A DNA stretch of 35,350 nt from Streptosporangiaceae bacterium (GTDB taxonomy: Bacteria > Actinomycetota > Actinomycetes > Streptosporangiales > Streptosporangiaceae): assembly GCA_019239975.1 (NCBI GenBank), contig JAFAZE010000013.1, positions 1-35,350 on the forward strand, read 5' to 3'. Shown in pieces: positions 14,324 to 22,848 of the stretch. The notes beneath the pieces were generated by a model, which saw only the letters and a list, made by a program, of their open reading frames with translations, was not told where the DNA came from and searched no databases. Each line of letters starts with the position of its first letter. Position 1 is the stretch's first letter. The position numbers were made by a program, and so were the translations under genes.

Positions 14324-15697
14324 GTGACCACCGTGACGCTTCCGCCGGGGCCGCCGGCCCCGCGGCTCGTGCAGGGCGCGTTCCTGCTGGCCGCGCCGCA
14401 GTACGGGATGCGCCGGCTGCGCGCCCGCTATGGCGACGCGTTCACCGTCAACGTGCCGGTGTTCGGACGCGCCGTGGTCATCAGCAACCCGGCCGACATC
14501 AAGCAGCTGTTTCTGGCCGGCCCGGAGGTGGCCGACAACCTGGAGCGCAACCTCGGGCGGGTACTCGGCCCCGGCTCGATGTTCGCACTCGCCGGCGAGG
14601 AGCACCGCCGGCAGCGCAGGCTGCTGGTGCCCCCGTTCCACGGCCGCCGGCTCGCCGCCTACGAGAAGATCGTCGAAGACGAGACGGTACGCGAGCTGGC
14701 CTCGTGGCCGGAAGGCCGCGCGTTCGCGACACTGCCGTCGATGATGCGGATCACGCTCAACGCCATCTTGCGCGCCGTGTTCGGCGCCGAGGGCACCGAG
14801 TTCGCCGAGCTGCGCCGGCTCCTGCCGCCGTTCGTGGTTCTCGGCTCCCGGCTCGCTGTGCTGCCGGTCCCGCGGGCTGGCTGGGGGCGGTGGAACCCGT
14901 GGGCCCGGTTTCGCGCGATGCGGAGCGACTACGACGCGGTCGTGGCTCGCCTGATCGCCCGGGCGGAGGGCTCCGCTCCCGGTGAGCGCGACGACGTCCT
15001 CTCGCTCATGCTGCGCAGCCGCTACGACGACGGCTCGCGGATGAGCCACGGCGACATCGCCGACCAGCTGCTCACCCTGCTCACCGCCGGGCACGAGACG
15101 ACGGCGACGACGCTCGCGTGGGCGGTGGAGCGACTGCGCCGTCATCCGGAGGTGCTGCGAAGGCTCACCGGCGAGGTGGACGCGGGCGGGGCCGCGTACC
15201 GTGCGGCGACGATCATCGAGGTGCAGCGTTCCCGGCCGGTGATCGACACGGTGGGAAGGCAGGTGCGGGCCGGCAGCCTGCGGCTCGGCCGGTGGACGCT
15301 GCCCAGGGGCTGCCCGGTGCTGGTCAGCATCTCGCTGATCCACGGCGACGAATCCGTCTTCCCGAACGCGCGGGCGTTCGACCCGTCCCGGTTCCTCGGC
15401 GCGAAGCCGGACCTGTACCAGTGGATCCCGTTCGGCGGCGGCACCCGGCGCTGCCTCGGCGCCGCGTTCGCGACCATGGAGATGGACGTCGTGCTGCGCA
15501 CCATGCTCCGTGACTTCTCGCTGGTGCCCACGCGTGCACGCGGTGAGCGATGGCATTCGCGCGGCGTCGCCAGCGCCCCGGCGAACGGAGGCCGGGCGGT
15601 CGTGCACCGCCGCCGCGCCCCGCACGCGGCGCCGCCGGAGGCGGCAACCACGGCCAGCCGAACGGGACAGGAGGACCGATGCGCCGGGCACGTCTGA
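14324..15697 (+). CDS. Cytochrome P450 (CYP135/CYP138-like)
   Basis: 457 residues. The GTG start is set by GGGGAGG 6 bases upstream. All P450 signatures are present: the I-helix oxygen-activation motif A255-GHETT, the K-helix ExxR (E299-V-Q-R302), and the haem loop FGGGTRRCLG with Cys377 as the iron ligand. The N-terminus is soluble and begins PPGPPAP, like mycobacterial CYP135/138 types. It would hydroxylate a hydrophobic substrate using NAD(P)H through ferredoxin partners not encoded here. It is the first gene of a tightly packed operon; its last 19 bp overlap the SDR gene. The ~40 residues after the core are Ala/Arg-rich and may be disordered. Confidence 0.93.
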   Translation: MTTVTLPPGPPAPRLVQGAFLLAAPQYGMRRLRARYGDAFTVNVPVFGRAVVISNPADIKQLFLAGPEVADNLERNLGRVLGPGSMFALAGEEHRRQRRLLVPPFHGRRLAAYEKIVEDETVRELASWPEGRAFATLPSMMRITLNAILRAVFGAEGTEFAELRRLLPPFVVLGSRLAVLPVPRAGWGRWNPWARFRAMRSDYDAVVARLIARAEGSAPGERDDVLSLMLRSRYDDGSRMSHGDIADQLLTLLTAGHETTATTLAWAVERLRRHPEVLRRLTGEVDAGGAAYRAATIIEVQRSRPVIDTVGRQVRAGSLRLGRWTLPRGCPVLVSISLIHGDESVFPNARAFDPSRFLGAKPDLYQWIPFGGGTRRCLGAAFATMEMDVVLRTMLRDFSLVPTRARGERWHSRGVASAPANGGRAVVHRRRAPHAAPPEAATTASRTGQEDRCAGHV

Positions 15698-16542
15698 GTA
15701 TCACCGGCCGCCCAGTGGTGATCACGGGCGCGGCGTCCGGCATCGGCCGCAGCCTGGCGCGCCGGCTGTCCGGGCTCGGCTCGCCGGTGGCCATCGCCGA
15801 CGTGGATGAGGCCGGGCTGAAGGACGCCGCCGCGTCGCTGCCTGGCCCGGTGCTGGCCAGGGTCCTCGACGTCGGCGACGCGGACGGCGTGCTGCGGTTC
15901 GCCGGCGAGGTCCGCGAGTGGCTGCCCGCGCCGCTGGCGGCCGTGTTCAACAACGCCGGCGTGGCGGTGTCCTCGACCGTCCTGGACTCGCTGCCGGAGG
16001 ACGACGACTGGCTGCACCAGATCAACTTTCACGGCGTGGTCAACGGGACCCGGGCCTTCCTGCCGGTCCTCGTCGCGCAGGACGACGGCGCCATCGTGAA
16101 CACCTCCAGCGTGTTCGGGCTGGTCGGCATGCCGTACCAGAGCGCCTACTGCGCCTCGAAGTTCGCGGTGCGCGGCTTCACCGACGCGCTGCGGCACGAA
16201 CTGCGCGGCACCGGCGTACGGGCGGTCACGGTGCATCCCGGCGGGATCACCACGAACATCGCCCGCAACGCGCGTATCCGCAAGGACCCGGAGGGACTCG
16301 GGCGCACCAAGGAGCAGATGGCGGCGCAGTTCGAGGCGATAACGATGACCTCGCCGGACAAGGCGGCGGCGATCATCCACAGAGGCGTCGAGCGCGGCAG
16401 GGCGCGGATTCTCGTCGGGCCGGACGCCTACCTGTTCGACGCGCTGGCCCGCATCGCCCCCACTCACTACTACGACGTGATCGCGCGCGCCGAACCCAGG
16501 CTGCGTGCCCGGCAGGGGAGAGCACGTGACCGAGCATCTTGA
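15679..16542 (+). CDS. Short-chain dehydrogenase/reductase
   Basis: 287 residues. The start ATG 15679 is chosen for AGGAGG 5 bases upstream; the frame is open further upstream but lies inside the P450 gene. It has the cofactor motif TGAASGIG (~17-24), NNAG (~92), the catalytic Ser in NTSSVFG and YCASK. The Asp in AIADVDE at the end of the second strand suggests NAD preference. The C-terminal extension (ARIAPTHYYDVI) resembles mycobacterial SDRs found with lipid- or sterol-oxidising monooxygenases. It probably oxidises the alcohol made by the P450 to a ketone, or acts on the ester product of the BVMO encoded next, which it overlaps by 17 bp. Confidence 0.92.
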   Translation: MRRARLSITGRPVVITGAASGIGRSLARRLSGLGSPVAIADVDEAGLKDAAASLPGPVLARVLDVGDADGVLRFAGEVREWLPAPLAAVFNNAGVAVSSTVLDSLPEDDDWLHQINFHGVVNGTRAFLPVLVAQDDGAIVNTSSVFGLVGMPYQSAYCASKFAVRGFTDALRHELRGTGVRAVTVHPGGITTNIARNARIRKDPEGLGRTKEQMAAQFEAITMTSPDKAAAIIHRGVERGRARILVGPDAYLFDALARIAPTHYYDVIARAEPRLRARQGRARDRAS

Positions 16543-18037
16543 TGTGCTGATCGTCGGCGCCGGGCTGTCCGGCATCGGCGCCGCGCACCACATCCAGTCG
16601 GCCTTTCCCGAACGGACCTACGCGATCCTCGAGGCGCGTGACGCCATCGGGGGGACGTGGGACCTGTTCCGGTACCCGGGCGTGCGGTCGGACTCGGACA
16701 TGTACACCCTGGGCTACCGGTTCCGGCCCTGGGCGCACGGCAAGGCCATCGCGGACGGGCCGTCGATCCTGGCGTACATCCGCGACACCGCCGCCGAGGC
16801 CGGCATCGACCGGCGCGTCCGCTTCGGCCACACGGTGGTGCGCGCGGCGTGGTCCAGCGAGGACGCCCGCTGGACGGTGGAAGCCGTGCACGGCGGCCAG
16901 CCGGTCCGGCTGACCGCGAGCTTCCTGTACGTCTGCGGCGGCTACTACCGCTACGACGCGGGCTACGCGCCGGAGTTCCCCGGCATCGAGCGGTTCCGCG
17001 GAACGGTCGTCCACCCGCAGCACTGGCCCGGTGGCCTCGACTACGAAGGCAGGAAGGTCGTCGTGATCGGCAGCGGCGCGACGGCCGTCACGATCGCCCC
17101 GGCCATGGCCGAGCGCGCCGCGCACGTCACGATGCTCCAGCGCTCGCCGACCTACATCCTGTCGGCGCCGGCCGAGGACCCGCTCGAGAGCCGGCTGCGC
17201 CGGCTGCTCGGCGCACGCCGCGTGTACCCGGTCGTCCGGTGGAAGAACGTGGCCCTCCAGACGCTGATCTACCGGCTCAGCCGCCGCCGCCCGGACCTGG
17301 TGAGGTCGCTGATCCGCAAGGCCGCGATCCGCCAGCTGCCGCCCGGGTACGACGTCGACACCCACTTCAGGCCGCGCTACAACCCCTGGGACCAGAGGCT
17401 CTGCCTGGTCCCCGACGGTGACCTGTTCGCCTCGATCCGGAGCGGCCGGGTATCGGTGGTCACCGGCCGGATCGGGGAATTCACCGGCACCGGGCTGCGC
17501 CTGGAATCCGGGACCGAGCTCGAGGCGGATGTCGTCGTCACCGCGACCGGGCTGCGGCTGCTGGCTCTTGGCGGCATCCAGCTCACCGTGGACGGCAGCG
17601 ACGTCAGGCTGCCGGAGACGATGGCCTACAAGGGCATGATGCTCAGCGGCGTCCCGAACCTCGCCTTCACGATCGGGTACACGAACGCGTCCTGGACCCT
17701 GAAGGCCGATCTCGTCAGCGAGTACGTCGTCCGGCTGCTGCGCTACATGGACGCGCGCGGCTACGATCGGTGCGTCCCGGCCAACGACGACCCCACCGTC
17801 ACGGAGCGGCCGCTGCTGGACTTCCAGGCCGGATACGTGCTCCGCTCCATCGGCGACTTCCCCAGATCCGGCTCACGGGCCCCGTGGCGGCTCGGCATGA
17901 GCTACGCGCACGACCTGCTGAAGCTCCGGTACGGCCGGATCGGCGACGGCGCCATGCGTTTCTCCACCCGCCCGGCGGCCCCCCAGGGCGCTACCCTGCC
18001 CGCATGCGAATTGCGCCCGGTGCGCGGGTCTACCTGA
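16526..18037 (+). CDS. Baeyer-Villiger flavin monooxygenase (EthA-like)
   Basis: 503 residues from GTG 16526, preceded by GGGGAGA. Two Rossmann motifs (G11-AGLSG16 for FAD; VVVIGSGATAVTIAP ~178-192 for NADPH) flank the Baeyer-Villiger fingerprint FxGxxxHxxxWP, seen as FRGTVVHPQHWP at 157-168. The GGTWDLFRYPGVRSDSDMYT region is also typical of the EthA/MymA branch. It would insert oxygen next to a carbonyl, turning a ketone into an ester or lactone. With the P450 and SDR upstream, the simple reading is: hydroxylate, oxidise to ketone, then cleave by Baeyer-Villiger oxidation. It overlaps the next gene by 34 bp. The C-terminal ~25 residues are poorly conserved in appearance. Confidence 0.93.
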   Translation: MTEHLDVLIVGAGLSGIGAAHHIQSAFPERTYAILEARDAIGGTWDLFRYPGVRSDSDMYTLGYRFRPWAHGKAIADGPSILAYIRDTAAEAGIDRRVRFGHTVVRAAWSSEDARWTVEAVHGGQPVRLTASFLYVCGGYYRYDAGYAPEFPGIERFRGTVVHPQHWPGGLDYEGRKVVVIGSGATAVTIAPAMAERAAHVTMLQRSPTYILSAPAEDPLESRLRRLLGARRVYPVVRWKNVALQTLIYRLSRRRPDLVRSLIRKAAIRQLPPGYDVDTHFRPRYNPWDQRLCLVPDGDLFASIRSGRVSVVTGRIGEFTGTGLRLESGTELEADVVVTATGLRLLALGGIQLTVDGSDVRLPETMAYKGMMLSGVPNLAFTIGYTNASWTLKADLVSEYVVRLLRYMDARGYDRCVPANDDPTVTERPLLDFQAGYVLRSIGDFPRSGSRAPWRLGMSYAHDLLKLRYGRIGDGAMRFSTRPAAPQGATLPACELRPVRGST

Positions 18038-18759
18038 CCACCGTCATCGCCCTGGTTGCCGTTGGCGTCGCCTCGTGGTGCGGGATGCAGGCGGGCACCG
18101 CCAGGGCCGGCCGGCAATGGTGGACGCTGGGAGCCGTGGCCGCGAGCGTGATCGCGGCCGGCGTGCCCGCCTATGAGCAGGTCCGCAAGGAGCAGATGCG
18201 GTCCCGCGCACAGCAGGCGGCGATCGACGCGGCGGTCGCCATGCGCGTGGCCATGAACGACGGCCTTGACCCGATCGTGCGCCAGCTCGGCCGCGCGGCG
18301 ACGACGCCGGGCAGGCAGGAACGGGCGGCGCTGCGGGAGGGGGCGGTCGCCATGGCGCTGGACTCGGCGGCCCATCTGGCCGGCTCCGGGCGGGTGCGCG
18401 CCTGCCTGTTCGAGTTCGCCCCGGGGACACCGCGTGTGCTCGTTCCCGCGCAGTACAGCGGCCGGGTGGATGATCCGCTGGAACCGATCGCCGAGGGAAC
18501 CGCGGAAGGCGACCTGGTTTTCGGCATGATCCGGCACAACCAGCACCTGTTCTGCCCCGATCTTGACGCCGGCCCGCTGCCGGGCTGGCGCGTGCCGGAG
18601 CCGCAGACATACAAGTCCTTCGCCGCCGTTCCGGTGGCCGCCGGGCCGAACGCGTTCGGCATGCTCATGGTGGACGCGCTGGACGGCGGCGCGATCGGGC
18701 GGGCCGATGTGCCGCTGATCCGGCTGCTGGCCGGGCTTGTCGCGATCGCGCTGGCGTAG
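18004..18759 (+). CDS. Membrane-anchored GAF-domain protein
   Basis: 251 residues. Start ATG 18004 lies inside the 3' end of the monooxygenase gene. Two N-terminal hydrophobic helices (VYLTTVIALVAVGVASW and WTLGAVAASVIAAGVPAY) are followed by a charged helix (~58-80) and a GAF-like domain (~120-245: ACLFEFAPGTPRVLVPAQYS ... FAAVPVAAGPNAFGMLMVDA). No kinase, cyclase or DNA-binding domain is attached, so it looks like a stand-alone sensor or a partner of another protein. Such proteins occur near actinobacterial regulators. The ligand and role are unknown. It is read in the same direction and probably belongs to the same transcript as the P450 operon. Confidence 0.75.
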   Translation: MRIAPGARVYLTTVIALVAVGVASWCGMQAGTARAGRQWWTLGAVAASVIAAGVPAYEQVRKEQMRSRAQQAAIDAAVAMRVAMNDGLDPIVRQLGRAATTPGRQERAALREGAVAMALDSAAHLAGSGRVRACLFEFAPGTPRVLVPAQYSGRVDDPLEPIAEGTAEGDLVFGMIRHNQHLFCPDLDAGPLPGWRVPEPQTYKSFAAVPVAAGPNAFGMLMVDALDGGAIGRADVPLIRLLAGLVAIALA

Positions 18760-18789
18760 CCTGGTAGACAGCGGAGGAAGGGGACGAAG

Positions 18790-18951
18790 ATGGCGATCCA
18801 CATCACCATCGAGGACCAGGACGACCGTCCCGAGCGGATGGCGCGCGATCCGGACCGTTACTTCGCCGACGCGCGCCGCCGGGCCGAGCGGGAGGTCATG
18901 CAGCACGCCCGCTGGCTGCTCGCGGCGCCGAGCGACCGGAAGCACCGTTAG
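18790..18951 (+). CDS. 53-residue hypothetical protein
   Basis: ATG at 18790 preceded by a purine-rich ribosome site (GGAGGAAGGGGACGAAG) and stop at 18949-18951. It begins MAIHITIEDQDDRPERMARD and continues as a strongly charged amphipathic helix (RRRAEREVMQHARWLLA). It fits neatly in the 213-bp gap between the GAF and TetR genes, with coding-like third positions. I do not recognise a family. Its position suggests a small regulator or partner of the GAF protein, but that is conjecture. Confidence 0.65.
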   Translation: MAIHITIEDQDDRPERMARDPDRYFADARRRAEREVMQHARWLLAAPSDRKHR

Positions 18952-18972
18952 GAAGGCCGGGGAAGCGAGCGC

Positions 18973-19653
18973 GTGGCCAGGAAGAAGTCCCTCGACGAGG
19001 GCCGCGTGCCGCGCGAGGAGATCCTTCAGCGGGCGAGCCTGCTCTTCTACGAGCGCGGCTACGGTGCCACGTCGATCCGGGACATCGCCGAGGCCGTGGG
19101 CATTTCCTCGTCCACCATGTACCACCACTTCGCCAGCAAGCAGGACGTGCTGTACGCCATCGTCAACCGGTTCATGTCGGAGTTCGTCGGCGCCACGGTG
19201 CCGGTGCTGCGCAACCGGTCGGTCAGCCCGGCCGAGCGCATCCGGCGCGTCGTCAGGCTGCACATCGAGATCAGCGACGACCGGCGCCCGGAGCTGCTGA
19301 TCGGCAACCCGATCCGGTACGCGCTCGGCCCCGCGCAGCGCGAGCACGCCACCGCGCTGCAGATCGCCTACCACGACGCGGTGCGTGACACCATCGCCGA
19401 AGGCTGCCGGGCGGGGGAGTTCCGGGTGCGGGACGTCCCCATCACGACGCTGGCGATCCTGGACATGCTCAACGGAATCCGCGAATGGTTCTCTCCGGCG
19501 GGACGCCTCAGCCGCGCGGAGCTGGTCGAGCGCTACACCGGCCTGGTGTTCACTATGCTCGGTGCCGCTCCGGCCGGGGAAGGCCGTCCCGCCGTTCCCG
19601 GCGGGGACCTGGCGAAGAACCACCGGGCCCGCCCGCGCCCAGCTTCGCGGTGA
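18973..19653 (+). CDS. TetR-family regulator (KstR2-like type)
   Basis: 226 residues from GTG 18973. The helix-turn-helix is at ~30-50 ([20 protein letters not shown], then [10 protein letters not shown]). The C-terminal domain ([20 protein letters not shown] ... [18 protein letters not shown]) follows the pattern of regulators of CoA-ester catabolism such as KstR2, which respond to acyl-CoA ligands. It ends the P450 operon but faces the mutase/carboxylase operon tail-to-tail, overlapping its last gene by 101 bp. It is a natural candidate to bind the palindrome at 28934-28959; its own promoter shows no matching site. The Ala/Gly/Arg-rich last 30 residues lie in the overlap. Confidence 0.88.
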   Translation: MARKKSLDEGRVPREEILQRASLLFYERGYGATSIRDIAEAVGISSSTMYHHFASKQDVLYAIVNRFMSEFVGATVPVLRNRSVSPAERIRRVVRLHIEISDDRRPELLIGNPIRYALGPAQREHATALQIAYHDAVRDTIAEGCRAGEFRVRDVPITTLAILDMLNGIREWFSPAGRLSRAELVERYTGLVFTMLGAAPAGEGRPAVPGGDLAKNHRARPRPASR

Positions 19654-21232
19654 GCAGGCCCGGAGGCGATGCGGCGCCGGCGAGTACCCGCGGCATCAGG
19701 GACCGCGCCTGCGCGGGGGACATCAGCGGCGGCAGCGGGTACGGGGTACCCGGCTGCCAGCCACTGGGCACCGAGACCTGGCCGTTGCCCGCCTCGATGA
19801 CCTGCCCGGTCACGTCGCGGGCCCCGGGACCGGCCAGCCAGGCGACGACGGGGGCGACGTGCTCGGCCGCCCACGGGTCAGCGTCCGGGCCGCCCGGGCT
19901 GTCCGGAAGCCATTCGGTGAGCCGGGTACGCGCCGCCGGCGCGACGGCGTTGACGGTGGCCCCGTACCGGCGAAGCTCGTCCGCGGCGACCCGGGCGAGC
20001 ATCGCGACGGCGGCCTTGGCCGCGCTGTAGGCGGCCTCCGCCCGGAAGCCGTACAGGCCGGCGGCGGAGGTGGTCAGCACCGCGGCCGCGTCGACGGCGC
20101 GGCCCGCTTTGGCTTCGGCTCGCCAGTAGCCGCCGATCACGCGCAGCAGCCGGAACGCGGCCGTCACGTGGACGTCCAGCAGCAGCCGCAGATCATCGTC
20201 ATCCAGCCGCAGGATCGGCCCGGAGCGCAGCACGCCCGCGTTGGACACCAGGCAGTGCAGCTGGCCGTAGCGGCGCAGCGCGGCGCCGAGCAGGGTAGCG
20301 GGCGCGCCCGGATCGGTGATGTCGCAGGCGACGGCGTGCACGCTGCCGGGTACGCCGCCGACGGCGGCCGCCGCCTCCTCGAGCGCCGCCTCGTCCACGT
20401 CGCTGGCGACCACCGCGGCGCCCTGGCGGCACAGCTCGGCGGCGTACGCGCGCCCCAGGCCCCGCGCCGCGCCGGTCACGATCACCACCCGCCCGGACAG
20501 CGGCCCGGGCGCGCCCGCGGTCCCGTCATCAGCACTCATGTCTTCAGTATTAGGAACGCCGGTGGCGCTCCGGCCGGCGGGACGCGCACCGGCGGCGGGC
20601 GATACCCGGACCCGCTCCACGATGGCGCCGATCTGCTCCAGCATGGCGGACTCGGACGCGTACGGCCCGAAGACCGCGTCGGCGCCACGCGCCAGCAGGT
20701 CGCCGCGGTCCCGCCCGGTGAGCACGCTCCCGCCGAACACCAGGCCGACGCCGAGGTCCCGGCAGCGGGCCAGCAGCTCGCCGGCGTACGCGGCGAACTC
20801 CCATGAGTGCACGGACACCCCGACGATGTCCGCGTCCTCCTGCTCGGCGACGGCGGCCAGCCGCCGCGGGGTGTTGAAGCGCCCCAGGTAGATGACCTCG
20901 TAACCGTGCCGGACCAGCAGCTGGCTGATCGCCATCGCGCCGACCTCGTGCTGGTCAAGCCCAAGGGTCCCGATCACGACACGTCCCGGCCGGCGGTCCG
21001 CGGCACCGGGCACATCCGCACGGGGCACATCCGTAACGGGCGAGGCGGACCCAGGCGATGCGGCACGGGGCACATCCGCGCCGGGTGAGGCGGACCCAGG
21101 CGATGCGGCACCGGGCACATCCGCACCGGGCGAGGCGGACTCGGGCGATGCGGCACCGGGCACATCCGCACCGGGCGAGGCGGACCCGGGCCCATCCGCA
21201 CCGGGCAAAGCCGCACCGGGCGAGGCGGTCAT
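19553..21232 (-). CDS. Fusion of cobalamin-binding domain and short-chain dehydrogenase
   Basis: 559 residues in one uninterrupted frame. Residues 1-80 are a Pro/Ala/Ser linker built from four 15-residue repeats. Residues 84-207 are a B12-binding domain with the base-off/His-on motif DxHxxG (D93-Q-H95-E-V-G98), VGVSVHS and FGGSVL; this is the small-subunit domain of acyl-CoA mutases. Residues 245-525 are an SDR with TGAARGLG (253-260), SNAG and YSAAK. No stop codon separates the domains. An internal ATG (20539, residue 232) could start the SDR alone, but it has no good ribosome site. The start overlaps the mutase gene by 4 bp. The SDR may act on the mutase product, with the B12 domain docking it to the mutase. 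Its 3' end overlaps the convergent TetR gene. Confidence 0.85.
   Translation of the reverse strand: MTASPGAALPGADGPGSASPGADVPGAASPESASPGADVPGAASPGSASPGADVPRAASPGSASPVTDVPRADVPGAADRRPGRVVIGTLGLDQHEVGAMAISQLLVRHGYEVIYLGRFNTPRRLAAVAEQEDADIVGVSVHSWEFAAYAGELLARCRDLGVGLVFGGSVLTGRDRGDLLARGADAVFGPYASESAMLEQIGAIVERVRVSPAAGARPAGRSATGVPNTEDMSADDGTAGAPGPLSGRVVIVTGAARGLGRAYAAELCRQGAAVVASDVDEAALEEAAAAVGGVPGSVHAVACDITDPGAPATLLGAALRRYGQLHCLVSNAGVLRSGPILRLDDDDLRLLLDVHVTAAFRLLRVIGGYWRAEAKAGRAVDAAAVLTTSAAGLYGFRAEAAYSAAKAAVAMLARVAADELRRYGATVNAVAPAARTRLTEWLPDSPGGPDADPWAAEHVAPVVAWLAGPGARDVTGQVIEAGNGQVSVPSGWQPGTPYPLPPLMSPAQARSLMPRVLAGAASPPGLLTAKLGAGGPGGSSPGPRRERRDGLPRPERHRA
21008..21187 (-). repeat. 45-bp coding repeat, four copies
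   Basis: It encodes four copies of a 15-residue unit, [15 protein letters not shown] with variants, at residues 16-75 of the B12-SDR fusion. The DNA copies are nearly identical, so the number may vary between strains. The encoded segment would be a flexible, protease-exposed linker. Confidence 0.85.
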
Positions 21233-22848
21233 CGCCGGACCTCCGCGGGCTGGCGCCGGGCGGCGAATTCGAACGGGTCGGCGGGCAGCCCCTGTCCCTC
21301 GCGCAGGCAGCCGGTGATCTCGCCGACGGTCGCGTCGGCGTCGAGCGCCGCGACGACCGGCGCCATCAGGTCCGCGTCCGGGTCGGCGGCGGCGGCTCGC
21401 ACCCGGTCGAGGGCGGCCCGCAGCGGGCCGCCGGAGCGGCCCGGGCGCCACGCCGCGATCCGCTCGGCGTGCGCCCGGTCCGGCTCGAAGCGCACCTCGG
21501 CGACGTCGCGCAGGAACCGGTCGTCCTCGGCCGGCACGACATGCTCGTTGACGCCCACGACGCGCAGCTCTCCGCTGTGGACCGCGGCGGAGTGCCGTCC
21601 GGCGGCGCGGGTGAAGATCCCCCTGAAGTACCCGCTCTCGACGAGCGCGCCGACGTCGCCAAGCCCCTCCGTCTGGCGCACCGCGGCCTCGATCCGGCGC
21701 TCCAGCTCGCCGGTGAGCGACTCCAGGTACCACGAGCCGCCCAGCGGATCTTCGACGGCGCCGACGTTGGTCTCGGCCCAGATGATCTGCTGGGTGCGGA
21801 TGGCGAGCTGGTGGGCGATGTCAGAGGGGGTGCGGAACGGCTCGTCGAAGGTCGAGATCTCCAGGCCCTGCACGCCGGCCATGGCCATCGCCAGGGCCTG
21901 CACGGCGCCACGGACGATGTTGTTGGCCGGCTGGGCCGCGGTGAGCGTGAGACCGGACGTGTGGACCGCGACGTTCACCGACCACGACCGGGGATCGGCC
22001 GCGCCGAACTCCTCGCGCATCATGCGCGCGAACAGCCGGCGGGTGGCGCGGATCTTGGCGATCTCCTCGAACAGGTCCATCCGGCAGTTGACCAGGATGG
22101 CGATGCGCGGCGCGAACGAGTCGACCGGCAGGCCGCGGGCCAGCAGCCGGCGGCAGATCTCGCGGATCTCCAGAAATCCCAGGCTCATCTCCTCGACGGC
22201 GTCCAGGCCGCCGTCGGAGATGTAGTACGTGTCCTCCAGGAACGCGTGGAACCGCGGCATCTCCCGCAGCGAGAAGGCGATCGAGTCCAGGGTCAGCCGC
22301 ATCCTGATGCCGTACGGAAGGAACGTCGAGTATGAGCAGTCCTCGGAGTACAGCGGGGGCTGGATCGCGGACCCGCGCAGCACCGCGGGGTCCAGCCCGC
22401 TGTCCCGGGCGGCCAGGTACTGGCCGGCGATGGCGAACGCCGGCGGCAGCGAGTGGCTCAGCGTGATCCGGTCCAGCGGAATGCCCTCGAGCAGTTCGGT
22501 GAAGTCCTGTTTACGGCACAGCGACACGCCGGTGGTGCCGACGGCGGGGGCGCACATCGGGTGGTCGGGATCCAGCGCGGACATGGTCGGGTTGTCGCCG
22601 ATCACGTCGATGCCCAGCGCGCCGTGCGCCAGCAGCGACCGGAACTGCTCGTTGGAGCGGCGCGGTGAGCCCTCGCCGGACAGCTCCCGCTGGATCCACC
22701 CGCCGGGCCGCGCGTGCGGTGGCCTGAGCCTGCCCCGGGTGAACGGGTACGTTCCGGGGTCGCCGAGCGCCGCGTAGCCGGGATCGCCGTCCGCCGGTGT
22801 GTAGAACGGCCGCAGCGGGACACCGGCGGCGGAACGGCCCCCGGTCAC
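21229..22848 (-). CDS. B12-dependent acyl-CoA mutase large subunit, divergent
   Basis: 539 residues from GTG 22848 (GGGGGAG 5 bases upstream). It is the TIM-barrel half of a methylmalonyl-CoA-mutase-type enzyme without its own B12 domain, as in ICM/HCM-type two-subunit mutases. Family landmarks include [58 protein letters not shown] and [13 protein letters not shown]. By eye alignment, three key residues of methylmalonyl-CoA mutase differ: the Tyr89 position is Leu56 (RELSG for RQYAG), Arg207 is Tyr173, and His244 is Tyr209 (TYYISDGG for GYHMQEAG). It therefore should not act on methylmalonyl-CoA. It needs adenosylcobalamin, carried by the B12 domain encoded next (4-bp overlap). The substrate is unknown; a CoA ester made by the adjacent ligase is likely. 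Confidence 0.88.
   Translation of the reverse strand: MTGGRSAAGVPLRPFYTPADGDPGYAALGDPGTYPFTRGRLRPPHARPGGWIQRELSGEGSPRRSNEQFRSLLAHGALGIDVIGDNPTMSALDPDHPMCAPAVGTTGVSLCRKQDFTELLEGIPLDRITLSHSLPPAFAIAGQYLAARDSGLDPAVLRGSAIQPPLYSEDCSYSTFLPYGIRMRLTLDSIAFSLREMPRFHAFLEDTYYISDGGLDAVEEMSLGFLEIREICRRLLARGLPVDSFAPRIAILVNCRMDLFEEIAKIRATRRLFARMMREEFGAADPRSWSVNVAVHTSGLTLTAAQPANNIVRGAVQALAMAMAGVQGLEISTFDEPFRTPSDIAHQLAIRTQQIIWAETNVGAVEDPLGGSWYLESLTGELERRIEAAVRQTEGLGDVGALVESGYFRGIFTRAAGRHSAAVHSGELRVVGVNEHVVPAEDDRFLRDVAEVRFEPDRAHAERIAAWRPGRSGGPLRAALDRVRAAAADPDADLMAPVVAALDADATVGEITGCLREGQGLPADPFEFAARRQPAEVRR

Noticed and set aside
19553..21733. 726-codon frame suggesting a still longer B12-SDR protein starting at 21733
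   Set aside because: The region 21233-21733 is antisense-frame sequence inside the mutase gene. The ATG at 21232 overlaps the mutase stop as ATGA, matching the other junctions.
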